NCBI GenBank assembly: GCA_964427535.1 | Contig: CAYRVF010000173.1 | Coordinates: forward strand, 1 to 8,079 | From: CAYRVF01 sp964427535 | GTDB lineage: Bacteria; Chloroflexota; Ktedonobacteria; Ktedonobacterales; JADMIN01 | Direction of reading: 5' to 3' | Length of the DNA stretch: 8,079 nucleotides | Shown: piece by piece, positions 6,518 through 8,079 of the stretch | Position numbering within the stretch: position 1 is the first letter of the stretch | Layout of the letters: every line of letters starts with the position of its first letter | The notes under the pieces: generated by a model | Told to the model about the DNA's origin: nothing | The model's database searches: none | What the model saw: only the letters and a program-made list of their open reading frames with translations | Made by a program: the position numbers and the translations under genes

Positions 6518-7477
6518 GTGAGCGAGCGAGAAGAACCGGCGGAGGGAGCTATTCCCCCCGTCCTGCGCGAGACACTCGCGCACATCCGTGACGACCGCGA
6601 GCACGGCGCGAGCTGGCTGGCACGGCTCGCCGCTCAATCTCTCGCCGATACGGCAGCTGAGCTACTGGTAGTCGCAGAGCCAGTCCCGCTCGACCGAGTG
6701 AAGCCAGCGGTCCGCGCGCTCGCGACCGTGCGTCCGAGCATGGCGGCGCTAGCGAATACCGTCGCGCTGATTTGGGCCGCGGCCGTCGGCGAGGCGCAAG
6801 GCTCACAGACAGACGCCCTGCATCGCCTCCGCACGTCCGCGCTGGAGCTTGTCGCCCGCTGGGATGAGTCGCCCGCGCTGATAGAGCGCGCGGCAGTGCC
6901 CTTCCTTCAGGGGAAGCTGTACACGCACAGCCGCTCGGGAACGGTGGAGCATGCGCTGATTGACATGACAAGGCAAGGAACGACCTCAAACTCCGGTGAG
7001 ATCGTCGTGGCGGAGTCGCGCCCTGGTGGTGAGGGCATTGCGGCGGCACGGGCGCTCGCCGAGGCCGGATGGTATGTCACGCTGATCCCGGATACCGCGA
7101 GCGGGTTGTTCGTGAAGGGGTGTTCGGCAGTGGTGGTGGGCGCGGATAGCGTTCGCGCGGATGGCAGCGTGGTCAACAAGGTCGGCACATATCCGCTGGC
7201 AGTGATGGCGAGGGAGGTGAGTGTACCAGTTTATGTGTTGTGTGAGACGCTGAAGATCGCCGGGCTCACTTTCCCCGTCAACCTGGAGGAGATGGACCCG
7301 CGCGAAATCCTGCCAGAGCCGGTCCCAAACGTCACGGTTCGCAATGTGTATTTCGACGTGACGCTCGCCGAACTTGTACGCCATATCATCACCGAAGACG
7401 GTGTGCTCGACGCACAGGCGATTCAGACGAGGGCAGAGCAGGCAGGCGCAGCCCTGCGATTACTGGAGAGCGGCTAG
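6518..7477 (+). CDS. eIF2B alpha/beta/delta-like protein (sugar-phosphate isomerase superfamily)
   Basis: A protein of about 319 residues from the eIF2B/MtnA/ribose-1,5-bisphosphate isomerase superfamily. Bacterial members act on phosphorylated pentoses rather than in translation. An N-terminal helical region (about 1-125) includes DDREHGASWLARLA. The Rossmann-like half then shows KLYTHSRSGTV (133-143), VVAESRPGGEG (163-173), TLIPDTASG, VVVGADSVRADGSVVNKVGTYPLA in two pieces (205-228), VPVYVLCETLK and NVYFDVTLAELV. Asp210 in GADS and Asn220-Lys221 match the conserved catalytic-site residues of MtnA-like enzymes. Where those enzymes have Cys (THCN), this protein has Ser138 (THSR), so isomerase activity is uncertain. 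Two in-frame GTG codons compete as start: 6518 sits nine bases after AGGAG (6504-6508), while 6512 sits only three bases after, so I prefer 6518. It is tightly linked to the Nudix gene. The stop shares CTAG with the convergent gene. Confidence 0.88.
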   Translation: MSEREEPAEGAIPPVLRETLAHIRDDREHGASWLARLAAQSLADTAAELLVVAEPVPLDRVKPAVRALATVRPSMAALANTVALIWAAAVGEAQGSQTDALHRLRTSALELVARWDESPALIERAAVPFLQGKLYTHSRSGTVEHALIDMTRQGTTSNSGEIVVAESRPGGEGIAAARALAEAGWYVTLIPDTASGLFVKGCSAVVVGADSVRADGSVVNKVGTYPLAVMAREVSVPVYVLCETLKIAGLTFPVNLEEMDPREILPEPVPNVTVRNVYFDVTLAELVRHIITEDGVLDAQAIQTRAEQAGAALRLLESG

Positions 7478-7776
7478 TCGGGCTGGCTGTCAGCAGCAGT
7501 CGTCTCCCCGCCTGGGAGCACGCTGAGCAGGCCGCGTGCGTACACCTCAGCGACGGACTGGCCGTCGACGTAGCCAGCGCCGAACATGAGCCGGTATCGA
7601 GACTTCCAGCGCCTAACTGCCGCGGGAGTAAGCCGGACGAGCGTGTACCCTTGGAGGTGACGTTCGAGCGCGTGTCTGAGTTCGGTCTCGTCGACGGCGT
7701 CGATCGCGTGCGCACGCAGCGCCGCGGCGACATCCTCCGGCAACGGCGGCTCCGGAGTAAAACGATGCGGCTTCAT
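7474..7776 (-). CDS. Small hypothetical protein
   Basis: A 100-residue protein I do not recognise. It begins with a Pro-rich MKPHRFTPEPPLPEDV. A predicted helical stretch follows (about 15-42), then LVRLTPAAVRRWKSRYRLMF (45-64), strongly basic around RRWKSRYR and a conceivable nucleic-acid or phosphate contact, then a helix SVAEVYARGLLSVL and an acidic tail. No signal peptide or membrane segment is seen. I chose the ATG at 7776 because a good promoter lies at 7814-7843, whose start site would be downstream of the alternative GTG at 7833. The Shine-Dalgarno site is poor (GAGAG about 12 bases upstream). The stop codon overlaps that of the eIF2B-like gene on the other strand. The function is unknown. 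Confidence 0.65.
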   Translation of the reverse strand: MKPHRFTPEPPLPEDVAAALRAHAIDAVDETELRHALERHLQGYTLVRLTPAAVRRWKSRYRLMFGAGYVDGQSVAEVYARGLLSVLPGGETTAADSQPD

Positions 7777-7813
7777 GTCGCGTACTTTCTCTCGTGGAAA
7801 CTGCACCGCAGGC

Positions 7814-7843
7814 ACTGTATGGGAGAGCATCACCAGATGTCAA
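7814..7843 (-). promoter_or_regulatory. Sigma-70-type promoter for the small hypothetical gene
   Basis: On the minus strand a perfect TTGACA (7838-7843) is followed after 18 bp by TACAGT (7814-7819), a four-of-six -10 match. Transcription would start near 7807, giving a leader of about 30 bases before the ATG at 7776. This is the best promoter-like element in the window. It lies in the 114-base divergent spacer shared with the gene starting at 7891. Confidence 0.5.
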
Positions 7844-7890
7844 CGCGAGCGGCACCGGAGCATGGACAGTGTGCAGCGGCGGAGGGGTAG

Positions 7891-8079
7891 ATGACCTCAG
7901 CACGCAGAATCGAGGGCGCTAACAGGTCCGTGCTGGCGATTGCGGTGGACGAAAGCGCTACGCGGCTCACCGCAGCGTTCGACCCCGCCATGCCTCGCGC
8001 TCGTCTCTGGCACGGGCGTGTCGAGTCGCCTTCCACACCTGACGGCCTTCTCGCCGGCATTGAGCACTTGGTGGGACAC
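7891..8079 (+). CDS. N-terminus of an unidentified protein, cut by the window edge; weakly hydantoinase/oxoprolinase-like
   Basis: Sixty-three codons are open to the window edge from an ATG at 7891, with a textbook GGAGG (7881-7885) five bases upstream. The start is therefore convincing and the frame is probably real. After a short N-terminal tail, the pattern VLAIAVDESATRLTAAFDPA, then GRVESPSTPDGLLAGIEHLV, resembles the opening of hydantoinase A/oxoprolinase N-terminal domains (IGVDxGGTFTD, then KxPSTPDDxxxGVxxGL). The glycine-rich phosphate loop expected there is not present, so the likeness may be superficial or mark a degenerate member. The gene is divergent from the small hypothetical gene. 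The function is unresolved until the rest of the gene is seen. Confidence 0.65.
   Translation, partial: MTSARRIEGANRSVLAIAVDESATRLTAAFDPAMPRARLWHGRVESPSTPDGLLAGIEHLVGH

Noticed and set aside
6512..7477. Annotation of the eIF2B-like gene as a translation initiation factor
   Set aside because: Bacteria lack the eIF2/eIF2B system. The fold is shared with sugar-phosphate isomerases and the operon partner is a Nudix hydrolase.
7813..7871. CACTGT and ACAGTG as an operator flanking the divergent promoter
   Set aside because: Six-base arms 47 bases apart are expected by chance in a spacer of this size, and the left arm is already explained by the -10 box.

Overview
The window is GC-rich, densely packed chromosomal DNA from a bacterium. 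It holds eight protein genes, two of them cut by the window edges, and no RNA genes, insertion sequences or CRISPR arrays. Good Shine-Dalgarno sites precede most starts and both ATG and GTG starts are used. The gene content and protein style resemble Chloroflexota (Thermomicrobia or relatives): a propionyl-CoA carboxylase beta subunit with methylmalonyl-CoA epimerase, a DUF72 protein, a GT4 glycosyltransferase, and a Nudix/eIF2B-like pair. That assignment rests on impression only; no marker gene is present.

Left part, minus strand (1-1841): a methylmalonyl-CoA epimerase gene is followed by the gene for the carboxyltransferase (beta) subunit of propionyl-CoA carboxylase or a close relative, which runs off the left edge. 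Together they carry propionyl-CoA to (S)- and then (R)-methylmalonyl-CoA on the way to succinyl-CoA. The biotin carboxylase/biotin carrier and the mutase are not in view. The epimerase leader carries a compact hairpin over its Shine-Dalgarno tract and a perfect 8-bp inverted repeat.

Middle (1842-5943): after a 328-bp divergent spacer lies a plus-strand DUF72 (YecE-like) gene. It converges on a minus-strand gene for a 456-residue protein I cannot identify, with helical ends joined by a long Ser/Thr/Pro/Gly-rich linker. A 300-bp divergent spacer, containing a C(TTCG)G-capped hairpin, separates that gene from a plus-strand GT4 glycosyltransferase.

Right part (6044-8079): a Nudix hydrolase and an eIF2B alpha/beta/delta-like protein form a tight two-gene unit. 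This is the most interesting part of the window. The eIF2B-like protein keeps the conserved Asp of the sugar-phosphate isomerases (MtnA, ribose-1,5-bisphosphate isomerase) but has Ser at the catalytic Cys position. The Nudix partner has a divergent Nudix box. The pair may process a phosphorylated ribose metabolite, but the substrate is unknown. The eIF2B-like gene ends tail-to-tail, sharing a CTAG, with a small minus-strand gene of unknown function. That gene has a good TTGACA-type promoter and is divergent from an edge-truncated plus-strand gene that weakly resembles the N-terminus of hydantoinase/oxoprolinase proteins.
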